DNA of 64,000 bases, taken from positions 682,001 to 746,000 of the forward strand of contig CM048843.1 of the NCBI GenBank assembly GCA_026545765.1. The letters are read 5' to 3'. Each line of letters begins with the position of its first letter. Within the stretch, counting starts at the first letter, position 1. The position numbers and the translations under genes were made by a program. The notes under the pieces are model-generated. The model was not told the DNA's origin and searched no databases. It saw only the letters and a list, made by a program, of their open reading frames with translations. Shown piece after piece: positions 11,111-21,200 of this stretch. This DNA comes from Plantago major (taxonomy: Eukaryota; Streptophyta; Magnoliopsida; Lamiales; Plantaginaceae).

Positions 11111-11436
11111 GTACCACCTAAGCCCCAATTTCAAAATGAAATCCCAAGCTCAAAAGTGAGAGATATACTACTAGTTAGTTATACCAACTAACTGGCTTGA
11201 CCATTCCAAAAAAAAAAAAAAAAAAAAAAATTTGTTTAGCTAATCGCTCTCCCTTGGCGATGAGCTTGTAATCTATTATTCTCGTAAATTAACGGAATAA
11301 CCATTTCATTCAAAGAGATCAAAACATCTAAAGATGGGGCAAGTCATCTGTCTGAAATATGGCAAGCATGGCTATTCAGACATAGAAACTCTACTCTACA
11401 ACTTGAGACTCTCACCTTGTAGAGTGGGGGACAAAC
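11111..11436 (+). other. TatA 3' end: A-run and polypurine tract
   Basis: There is no coding sequence. The stretch holds an uninterrupted A-run at 11208-11230 and, directly before the 3' LTR, a polypurine-type tract AGAGTGGGGGACAAAC (11421-11436), the expected primer for plus-strand DNA synthesis. The A-run could be a microsatellite or the tail of an old insertion; no target duplication was seen around it. Confidence 0.75.
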
Positions 11437-12417
11437 TGTATTGGCTAAAAATCGTATTTGATTAGCCCACCAAAGCTACGGCCCAATCCACGGTCCATTA
11501 AGGAGTCCATCTTAGCTTTATACATTAGCTAACTGGATTCCATAGGTCAAGGAGCTAACCCATGGAGCTAAGTCACTCATCCAACCATGTAGTCCATAGG
11601 CTACCTGACACGCTTGACCTCGTCCATCATCAAGTTGGTAGACAAGCTACCTCGTCCATGTTACTCGCTTAATGAACTAACCAGCCAACGGGATAAAAGG
11701 CTAGTCAATCAACCGCCTAAATAGGAAGTTAGCTCAACGGATAAGTGGTATGATTGACGACTCTCCCAACTGACCATGACTTGGTCCAACCCACTAAGAG
11801 ACTCCAGCTACCTCACCCGAAATATAGAAGAGGTGGGTAGGATGGACTCCAGGGGATGGGGAGGCTATATAGGAAGGAAAGTGGAAGAGGGAACGCATCT
11901 GATTGAGGCGACGAGAGAAACCCTAGCTATCACTCTAACGCCTCCATCTATCTCAAGCTCTCTGATCAACGCTTCCGGCCATCCGCCACCATCCGCTATC
12001 ATCTGCCATCATCCATCACCGTCTGCCACCTTCCATCACCTTCCATCATCATCCATCACTATTTATCGCCTTCCACCATCGCCTATCAGTCATCTATCGC
12101 CTTCCACCACCTTACCTTGCAATCCGACGATAGCCAACCGGCCACCTCCAGCAAGGTTAGCTAGCCTATCGCCGGTATCCATCCATACATTGCCGAACTG
12201 TCAACAGGATAAGTCGACCTCCATCATTTCTCTTTTTGTCTCTATTACTCTATTCATCTTCTATCAGCTTACTAACTTGAGCGTCGGAGTCCATACGGTC
12301 GGCACCACACCGGTGTCACCTTGGTACCTTACGTCTCTTTGCTCTTGTTGCCTTGCAGGTTGTCGGTGCCCCCCAATTCATTAACCTAATTTGATTGTAG
12401 ATTTCTGGGCGTCTACA
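11437..12417 (+). mobile_element. TatA 3' LTR, shared as the 5' LTR of TatA2
   Basis: The 981-bp LTR begins TGTATTGG after the polypurine tract and ends TCTACA. A TATA-type box, CTATATAGG, lies at about 11865-11873, with a CCATC/CCACC-rich leader downstream at 11980-12110. It is followed at once by a second primer site (12421-12437) and a second gag, so this LTR serves two internal regions. That arrangement can arise by recombination between LTRs of two copies rather than by simple insertion. Confidence 0.92.
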
Positions 12418-13505
12418 ATTTGGCGCCCACCGTGGGGCCCCGGCTATCAAACAAGGCAATCCAGTAGCAACAACTGCGATACGCTAAGCAATCATCATGA
12501 CGCACTCAGACGAATACGTTCTGGAAGAGGTAGAGGAGGTGGACGTCGTCACTTAGATCAAAACCTTGGCGGCCCAGATGCAAGAGAACGCCCAGAAGAT
12601 CAAGCTCCTTGAGGATGAGAACTGTGCCGTCCGTTAGGAGAACTCTTCTTTGAAGGAGAAGGTGGAATCCTTTGTCCACCAGGAAACTCCAGCACCGGAT
12701 GCGGCTTCATCTCGCCAACTGACTCATGTCACTGGAGTGGAGAACCCACCACGCAACGCCATTGAGTCTCGTCAGCTAACCTTTGAGGATACGGAAGGGG
12801 TGATTCCCATAACTCCAGTCTCTCAGGTGGTGAGAGCCCCATCAAGAACAGCCCTTGTGTTCATTCCAGGCACTACTAGCAAAAGGGTCTCGTCTGAGGG
12901 GTGTTAACCCAAGGGTGAACGACGAGTTACCACAGCAACGCAACCAGGACGTAAGTCAGGTAGATAACTTGCTAACCCTCTCTGCAGGTCATGGAAACAG
13001 GAATGATGAACTAGCTTCCAAATTGGTAAGCTTGGAGGAGATGATCCAAAGGATCCGTGGAGTGCCGGCGCCGATCAAGAAGAGCTTGCCCAACAGCTTT
13101 GCTGACTCTCCCTTCGCCGACGCTATAGCATTGGTGGAGATGCCAACCAAGTTCACCTTTCCAAGCATGAAGCTCTATGATGGAACGACAGACCCATACG
13201 ACCATGTCTCACAGTACAAGCAGAGGATGTTCACCATAGCCATCCCCAGGGATCTCCGCGAGGCTTGCATGTGCAAAGGGTTTGGTTCCAGTCTGATCGG
13301 ACCAGCCCTACAATGGTATACCAACTTACCCAACAATTTCATTTCTTCTTTTGCCCAATTAGTCGACTGCTTTGTGGAATAATTCGCAAGCAGTCGCAAG
13401 CTTCTGAAACTGTCGGACGACTTGTATAGTGTCCAACAAAGACCTAACGAATCTCTCAGGGAGTACGTCGCAAGCTTCTGAAACTGTCGGACGAATTGTA
13501 TAGCG
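12418..13505 (+). pseudogene. gag: TatA2: second leader and gag fragment, truncated
   Basis: The primer site, leader and gag start (ATG 12497) repeat TatA 938-1950 closely. Two in-frame TAG codons (12554-12556 and 12635-12637) stand where TatA has CAG, an extra G near 12900 shifts the frame, and GAA becomes TAA near 13379. After about 13392 the sequence jumps back 74 bp, repeating GTCGCAAG and what follows. It then leaves gag at TAGCG (13501-13505) and enters the AthC LTR. Everything 3' of mid-gag is missing. Confidence 0.88.
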
Positions 13506-14611
13506 ATGATCCAGTTATGCTAATTCAATACTAGGTGATCGTTCATATTTGTCACACGGTCGGCGTACAGAAACCAATTAATTCGATTCAACCAATTGTA
13601 ATTTGAATATTTAAAACTAGAGTAATCGTGGGCTGTCATGCCACGATCCTTAACCAAAACAACTTTGAAGGTTTAAAACTAGCCTATTGAATTGAAGGTT
13701 TTATGAAGATTTAAAACCAGATGAACCTATATGAACGAATATAAACCCTAGATTCGAATCTGCATAACCATTACATAACTACCAAGTTCTGGAGAGGTTT
13801 AACTACTCATGATGGAATCGAAGACGAAAGAAGTCATGGTATTGAATACGCAGAGCATTAACATGGTGATAATCGCATGCAAGATCATACAATTCGATAA
13901 ACAGAAGAAAACAAAGAATTGTAGATAAGCAATAGAGAGTTATCAGTAAATTACCAAGAATTCGATGTCGATGATTCTTACAAGATGAAAACTAAGCTCC
14001 AAAGATCAATCAATGATAAACTAGGGTTCTTAGGTCCCAAATAGGGTTTAGAATAAGTTATGTTTGAAGTTATGGTGAAAGAAATCTATTTATATGAGGA
14101 AAAACGAAGAAAATCCGTCCAGAATTCGGCCAGAAATCGCCCATCGCGAAATCTCTCCGCGGCGAGAACATCATTCGTCGCGGCGAGCTTAAAACCTCTG
14201 TAACTTTTTCTGCAGATAGAATTTGGCATGCCTCCAAAACTAAAGTTGTAGCCCTTTGAATTATCATTATGTGGCCACCGAGCTCAGGTCAATCGGACAT
14301 CATATGAGAGAGTTATGGTCAAAATGGCTAGACTGCTCCGTAAAACTTCACTTTTGCAAGCTTCGCTAAAACGGCTCTCAAATCTTCGTCCGAACTCTGA
14401 ATCCACTTCCGTTTTCGCCCAGTTACTCTACATTCAAAGGTCTAGAACCAAAGTTTTCACTCTGATTTTCACGTTCGGGACACAAAAATCCTACAAAACA
14501 CAAACAAGAAACCAAACATAAAAACGCACTAAAATAATATAAACTAAGGTCAAAGACTAACAAAAGACGATTAAAAAGGACCAAATGAGACGTTAGAATA
14601 TTGTCTCATCA
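13501..14611 (-). mobile_element. AthC 3' LTR, truncated
   Basis: The segment matches 28825-29980 (5' LTR) and ends TCTCATCA at 14611. The first 240 bp equivalent to 28585-28824 are missing at the microhomology junction. Some blocks present in the 5' LTR around 29490-29530, including one GC-rich palindrome, are also absent here. Confidence 0.9.
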
Positions 14612-16242
14612 AAATCCCTAAACCGAACATTTGTTCGTCCTCGAGCAAACAAACAACCTAGACAAAAACTAGACTCAAGACAAAAATAAAAAGAAAACAA
14701 ATAAGAGAGTTGAACTTCCAAGTGACCGAATCTACCATTGAAAACAATAAATTCACAAGATGCAAAAGTTTTGTACTCAACTAACCTTGGCAGAATAGTG
14801 CACAGAAAATCAAACAAGAATGTTTCTCAATTAAATAATACTTAAGTCTAGCTCACTAATCCCTCACAAATGAATCCTATGCAACTAACTCTCACACTCC
14901 TGTAAGTATCCAGTAGGGGTAGACACTCAAGAATATAAAGAGTAAAGGAAGGTGACTTGCGTCACAAAGTTGCCTCAAATACCTCATGCAATGCACTCAC
15001 TTAGTTAAGTCAGAAGGGACTTTTTCACAGCTCTATAAACAATTAGCAGTAGACTTATAAAAGGGCAATCGTTCTCTCTTTTTCTTTTTTTTTTCTTTTC
15101 ATTTTTTCATTTTTTCATACTCCTTTTTCGCAGTCTTAAATATGACCCATATGCTTATTTTTTCTCAATTTTTTTGTAGTGTCTGTTTTACCGAAAGTCC
15201 GAACTTTTGTGCGTGCTGGTTTGGTATACATGCCATCAACCCTCACGGATATATGGCTTTTTAGGACCACGCAGGTGTGTAGGTAGTATTTGAAACACGC
15301 CCAACACGACTAACGGTGGCATAAATGCCATACATACACTCCGAGACTTATTCCAATATTTTTGAGAGAACAAAAGCCACGACACAGTCATTAAATATAC
15401 ACGGCTCACATAAACTTCCTCCCCAAACCTGTTCTTGGAACGGGTTTAGCACAAGCAAATAAGAATGAAAATCATGACGTTCGTCATACTTAACTTACAC
15501 AAAGTACACATGAGAATGATGAGGCGCAAACAAGGGAGTTTGCACTTCCCGAAAAAATTCACACAGGTGCCGGTACAATATTTTTTCATCGGCTCAAGGC
15601 TTGCTCACAGGCTTTTGGATTAAAGTGCTACACAAACTTATTATTTAAAAGAGAAACGAACTTGTGGGATTTTAAATTCACTACACTACTTCCAGCTAAA
15701 TATCATACAGAACATAAGCAGCAAGCAAATTTATCATCTACAATAGACGTTCGACTTGGAAGAACAACTCCGACTCACCATAAATAAAAAATAAAAAATA
15801 AAAAACTAACAACCTAAAACTGAACTAGAACTGACACATAAAAGTGGCTAACATACCACCCCACGTAGACAACACAAAACATGAAATCCCTCCCCAAACC
15901 TAAACTTTAGCTCGTCCTCGAGTTTCAAGTTTAAGCAAGCGAAGGAATAGAATAGAAAAAAAAAAGGAAACTTACCCCTGGGTTGCCTCCCGGGAAGCGC
16001 CTTTTATTATAGTCGTTTGGCAAGACTTTCGAGGAATGCTGCTATCCATTATCAAACGGGAATGAATCCCTTGCATCCTTCCCGGTATACACAATATTTT
16101 GGGAGCCATCCTTAGCTCCTCTCCTCAAGTTCTCCAGTATGTCACTAATTCCCTGCAAACTAGAATCAAACAAATAAGCAGAATCACAAACTAAAAAATA
16201 ACCCAAGGGAATAGGGGACAAATAAATAGAAAATAAAGGATC
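14612..16242 (-). other. AthC 3' internal noncoding region
   Basis: No open frame of interest appears. The polypurine-like stretch just inside the LTR reads TTTAGGGATTT on the minus strand. CCCGGGAGGCAACCCAG (minus strand, about 15985-16001) is a motif I recognise from noncoding parts of many plant gypsy elements. Several CTCCCCAAACC-like words (15420, 15890) read as purine-rich on the element strand. A T-rich stretch lies at about 15080-15175. The region ends at the SirS1 target duplication. Confidence 0.65.
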
Positions 16243-16247
16243 AAAAC
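16243..16247. repeat. SirS1 target-site duplication, left copy (AAAAC)
   Basis: AAAAC directly precedes TGTTGG of the SirS1 LTR and is repeated at 27740-27744 directly after the other LTR. A perfect 5-bp pair confirms that SirS1 inserted as one unit. Confidence 0.95.
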
Positions 16248-17888
16248 TGTTGGTCTAGATAACCGCAAAGTAAAAGACTAGAGGGGGGGGGGGGGGGTGA
16301 ATAGTCTTTTAAAACTTTTGTCGATAAGCACAGTTTCTCAGATATCTAATACTTAATTTCAGAGAGCGGAAGACGTTTCTGTGATAAGTGCACGTGCTCA
16401 GCAAGATAGGTGTAAGTATTTTGCAAGATAAGTAAAGCAAGTAATAGACTGCAGAAAGTAAATAACACAAGTCTTTTTATAGTGGTATCTGAAGGTGGCG
16501 TAATCCTTCAACTAATCCACTTCGGCCTTTCTCAGACCTGAAATTCACTAAGACAGATAAATGATGTAACCTTACAAATATCTTCTCTTGATTCCTAAAT
16601 ACACTAGGTTCCCAACCGAGTGTTCCCCCTGAGTTATTCCCCGGCTTTCACAGCCAAGTACTTCCTGTATTCAGAAACCTTTTTGTGCTATTCCTTAGTT
16701 TCCCAAACTAAGTACTTCCTGTGCTTAATAACCTTGGAGTTATTCCTTAGTTTTCCAAACTAAGTACTTCCTGTACTCCACGCCGATTAAGGTGTTGGTT
16801 AAGGTAAATTGTCAGGTGAGCTTCTTTAATAACTTGTTCAGTTATTCAGATAGCTCTATGAATCAAGTATACTTAAAACACTTTGCAATGTATGGTATCT
16901 TGTTCTTTACTGGCCCAAGTCTATGATAAGTGTTTAAGAGAATGAAACTCAGATATGAAATCTTAGTTCAACTCTTTCACCAAATAACAATGCTTGTTAA
17001 GGATCAGGACACTTAGAACTTTTGTGTTACTTAGAATCAAGAGCTTTGGTCGCAACAGAAAGCTTGAAGATAAGTAGTATGCTTGAGAGAGCTTGTGTGA
17101 GAGTATTCAATGTAAGTTCAGTGTTCTAAGGTATGTTCTCAAGCAGTCTAAGTGTTGATATTTATAGATGAATTTGAGTGCCGTTTGAATATTATCCGTT
17201 AGGCTTAACTCAATTTCAAACTATTGATATCTGGGTATAGTACTGTAGCAGGTTTGTCTTCTTTTTCAGAAGCTGCCATTTTTGTTCAGACATTTCTGTC
17301 TGCGCATTTAATGCACTGTACTATACTTTGTCCTGTAGTGCCAACGGAACTATGCATTGTATCAGAGATCTTTTTCTATCAGAGTTCTCTGAAGCTTTGC
17401 ATGTTCTTTTTCATAGATTATCACGACTTCAGATACCACTTGTTGAAACAACTTTGTTATAAAATATTTTCTTCTTAGAAACATAGTTTATGTCCAAGGT
17501 ATTTGAGTGTAGATATCTGTGGGCACTTTCCTTGTCTCAGAAACCTTTTATTCTCAGATATCTTTTGCAACACTTGTGTTTCGAAACACTTGTTTCTGCA
17601 AGATATCTGGACATAGGTATCTGAAAATCCTTGTCTTCAGCAATCTTGTGCAGTCTTCAAATCTTCAAATCCGTTGAACTTTTCCTACTGGATGCCTTCC
17701 TCTTGGTCTTCTTCAGAAAATAAAAATTACATTTCGAGACCTAACATCCTAACAAGATTTGCTAGACTATCATAGTTGGTAAGTTTCCTCTTTTACAGTG
17801 TTCAAGTGAACCAAGAGTACTAATCACCTTTCGGAGCTAAGATAAGTCATTAGGTTGCTGATCAAAATCTAAACAGATATTCCTAACA
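16248..17888 (-). mobile_element. SirS1 3' LTR
   Basis: The LTR runs TGTTGGTC...CCTAACA in plus sense. It contains the G-run hairpin (AAAAGACTA 16272-16280, TAGTCTTTT 16302-16310), a three-unit minisatellite at 16631-16785, and a minus-strand TATA box CTATAAATA at 17159-17167. Palindromic CAGATATCTG-type words are frequent. Confidence 0.95.
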
Positions 17889-17903
17889 AATTTCCCCCAT
17901 TTT
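17889..17903 (-). promoter_or_regulatory. SirS1 polypurine tract
   Basis: On the minus strand AAAATGGGGGAAATT directly precedes the 3' LTR, the position where plus-strand DNA synthesis is primed. SirS2 has AAAAAGGGGGAAATT at the same place (47165-47179). Confidence 0.9.
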
Positions 17904-18279
17904 GATCAGTCAACGATGACTATCTGACCTATTAGAAATCTGGATGAGGAAACAATCCACTACTTAATCATTTCTTATGATTTTTCAAATCAGATAATTA
18001 AGTGCAGAAAGTAAACATCAACCAAATCACAAGGTGTGATCTTTGCTGACAAGTTATCTTTTATAGAAAAAGATATCTGAGAGTACGTTCATCAGATATG
18101 TTACAAAGAAAGTTTACAGATAACTTTAGTACATAATACAATTCAGCTCAGTCAGCAAGATACAAAAAAAATACCTAGTAAATTAGGACAATAGGAGTAG
18201 CCAAGCTCCAAGTAGACATCCTATACAAACTAGTCTTCAAGTCTTCAACACTTAAAGTCTTCAAAAGTAGTTCTATGGA
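17904..18279 (-). other. SirS1 untranslated region after the extra gene
   Basis: This 376-bp region between the extra-gene stop and the polypurine tract has no open frame. It aligns along its length with 47180-47526 of SirS2. Confidence 0.7.
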
Positions 18280-21200
18280 TCAATCTGCAAATTTCCTATC
18301 ACCAAACCTTTTGATATCATCAGAGTAGTCATAGTGAAGTGTTCTGACAATCATCTCTGTGTCTCTGGCAAATCCACAGACTTCCTTGTAGGTTTTGGTA
18401 GGATTTTTCTTGACAAAATGCTTGACCCACAGATACTTTCCCCATTTCCAGGCATGCTCGATTCTGATATCTGATAGCTTGAAGTATTCATAAATGATCT
18501 TCAGATATCTGATGTCACCCTTGTATTGATCTTCAGTCAAGTAGAAGGACTCATAGGGTTCCACAACAAGTCTTGCTCTTGTGCCTGTTCCAGTGATGTT
18601 GGGAATTCTGTGCACATCATCTGGCTTTCCATGAGGACATTCATCAGAGAGGTCCTTTTTCATGGCTTCTATTCTCTTGATTACTTCAAAATCCAACCAG
18701 GCTTTGATGTGGTTGGTGTTAATCAAGATTGGCTTGTCAGTTCTCCATGTCATGAGCTATTTTTGGATTGGTTCTGGAAATTTTGAATTTACCAGTAGAT
18801 GCTTAAGTTCCAGAATCCAGTAGCCATTCTTCTGATTAATGCACCTGTAGACAGAGGAGTCACTGTTGGTCTTCACATACTCAATCTTGGCTTCTTCAAG
18901 CCTGATTGGTAGTTGAAGTTGTCTTTGTTCAGCTCTCAGTCTGTTCCTCCTTTGTCTTGAATTCTCCTTTGGGGTAATGCTTGAAGAACCACCCTGGATA
19001 GACTTGGTATTTCCAGAGGGTGTTTTAGCTGCCAAAGGCTTTGCAGCTATGGGCTCAGTTAGGCTATCAATTTTTCTTTTTCTGTGAAGAGTAGCTTCAT
19101 CTTCATCAGTCTCTTCATCATCATCATCAAGATTAATTCTTGTGAAAGTTTTGCAGCCTTCTTCATTGCCCAGGGATTTGATTTGGCCTTCTTCTTCAGA
19201 AGAAGAAGATGCTTCAATCCCTTTTACTTGTCTTCTCCTTGGAGCCTTGGTAGTCCTTGGAGGTTCTGTGCTCTGGCCCTTGTTGTCATTCCTCTTTCAG
19301 GAAGTTGAGTGGTGGCCACTATCTGTAGAGCAGTCTGACTGGAGGAGGGCTCATTCATTCTGAGAGGTGGTTGTTCAGATTTTCTTTTGTTTCCTCTTCC
19401 TCTTCCTCTCTGAGCATCTTGATATTCTTCCCCCTTAGTCATTGTTGACTGACTAAGAATCACAAATGATTCTGAAAGAGAGTTAAGTTGCCTTGCAGAT
19501 AGTTGTAAGCAGAAACCAACTGTTCCAGAGTGGCCTTGAGCTCCTGGTTTTGTTTGATAAGACCAGTATCCTTATCAGTGAGCTCTGCCAGTGGGCCTTG
19601 AATAGCATCTGCTTTTCCAGCAACATAGCTAGCCTCTTCAAAGGCTTTTGCAGCCAAGTTTTGGTCATCATCCCTAACCATGCCTAGATCTTTCTGAGCA
19701 ACGACCAGACTGGTTGTTCTCTGAGTGATGAGCTCAGTGAATGACTTCATTTCTGCAGGGACTGATGCAATGGCGGCTTTATCTTGAGAAGATAACTCCT
19801 TTTTCAATATAGCCAGTACTTGATATCTGTTCAAGTATTCATTGGAGTTGACATTTGGCAGCTTGCTGAATATTTCAGGAGCAATCAGCTTCCTTTTCAA
19901 ATGAGAAACCGCTAAGTGTTCATTGCAGTGTTCTGCCAATGCCTTGTCTTCTTCATCATCTGAGTCATCAGCCCAGTGATTTTCATCCTCTTGGACATTT
20001 TCATCAATGTTTTCTAGTCTAGCAACCATCTCAGAGAAGGGCTTCTTTCCTTTTAGTGAGGAGGATGGTATATCTTTTGGAAATGTAGCCTTAGCATCAT
20101 GCTTGTCACTAGATACTTGCTCAGTATCTAATTCCTCAGCAATTGCCTGAACAGCAAGCTGGAGTTCTTTCATTTTAGCATAAGCTTCCATTTCCTTGAT
20201 TGTCTGATCTTCAATCTTTTGGAGCTTTGCTCTGGATTCAACTATCTTTTCTTCTAGTTGAAGATGTAGTTGTTGTTCTTCCTCCAACAGTTGTTTGAAT
20301 TGAGCAACTCTGGCTTGTGCATCTGATAATTTCTGAGTTGTTTCCTCAGATTGCTCAATTACTTGTTCAGTAGTATCTTTGTGTTGTTGGGAAGATGGAT
20401 GGGTAGATTTCTGAGGATATGGAGGAGGGGATTGTTGTGATGTCCTCTCAGTGTGCTTTTCAGCAGCTGAGGCATTCTTCCTCTGTGTAATCCCTCCTGT
20501 CCCTGGTGCAGGGGCATCATCATCATCCTTCTTATCATCCTCATTCTTGCGATGGTCAGTAGGAGAATCTTCATAGTCATTCTCATCAGTCTCCTTCTCT
20601 TCTTCATCTTCAGAGACTAGATTGATCACTTCTGGAATAGTGATCATTTGCCCATTTACCTCCTCTTGTTCAGAGGGTATGCATTTTAAGGTCTGGGGCA
20701 AAGTAGGCTTGAATGCCATCTGCATTCTGGTCTGACCATCTGCCTTCTCAAAAGCTTCTAGGAGCTTGTGTGCAGCTTCTTTGATAAAGTCCTTGTGCAT
20801 CAGAGTAGCAAAAGAGTACTGCTCTGTTGGGAACATAGCATGGACATAATTCTCCAAGTCAAAAGCTCTGACTCTTCTCAATTGGTGATCAGTCACCTTT
20901 GTTAATTCAGTCAGATCTGAGCTTCTGAGCTTTTGCCACTTTCTGAAACACTTGAGATGTTTCTTGAGTGTGTGGTTCTTGAAGAATGTAAGCAGGTCTT
21001 CTATTGAGAATGCAGAAACCTTTGGTACACTTGTTTGAGCCTGAAAGAAAGAGTTTTGAATTAGATTCAAAACTTGTGTAGATATCTGAGTATTTGTGTA
21101 GTTAGGTTTCTGAGTTACCTGAATGAATGAATCAGGCTCAGAGACTTGTACTACTGAGGTAGGGAGTTCCTCAGATATCTTGTTGTGAGGTGGGGACTTG

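Larger units (their letters stand above)
410..12417 (+). mobile_element. TatA: Ty3/gypsy Tat-like retrotransposon, decayed
   Basis: The element reads LTR (partial), primer site, gag, protease, RT, RNase H, second RNase H, integrase, 3' noncoding region, antisense extra gene, tandem repeats, polypurine tract, LTR. The Tat assignment rests on two RNase H domains, a DNGSS protease motif, an antisense extra gene downstream of pol, and tandem repeats in the 3' untranslated region, which are documented features of plant Tat elements. Pol has many frameshifts and stops, so the copy is defective. Its 5' LTR is interrupted by SirS3, so the true left end and its TSD are outside the window. Confidence 0.88.

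Noticed and set aside
11208..11230. SINE or LINE poly(A) tail
   Set aside because: No element body, promoter boxes or target duplication was found beside the A-run.
11776..12384. 202-residue ORF inside the TatA 3' LTR
   Set aside because: The frame follows the CCATC/CCACC-rich LTR leader and is broken in the 5' LTR, so it is a composition effect.
19483..20607. Met/Arg/Leu-rich and short opposite-strand ORFs
   Set aside because: They overlap the extra-gene last exon in other frames and mirror its acidic codons.
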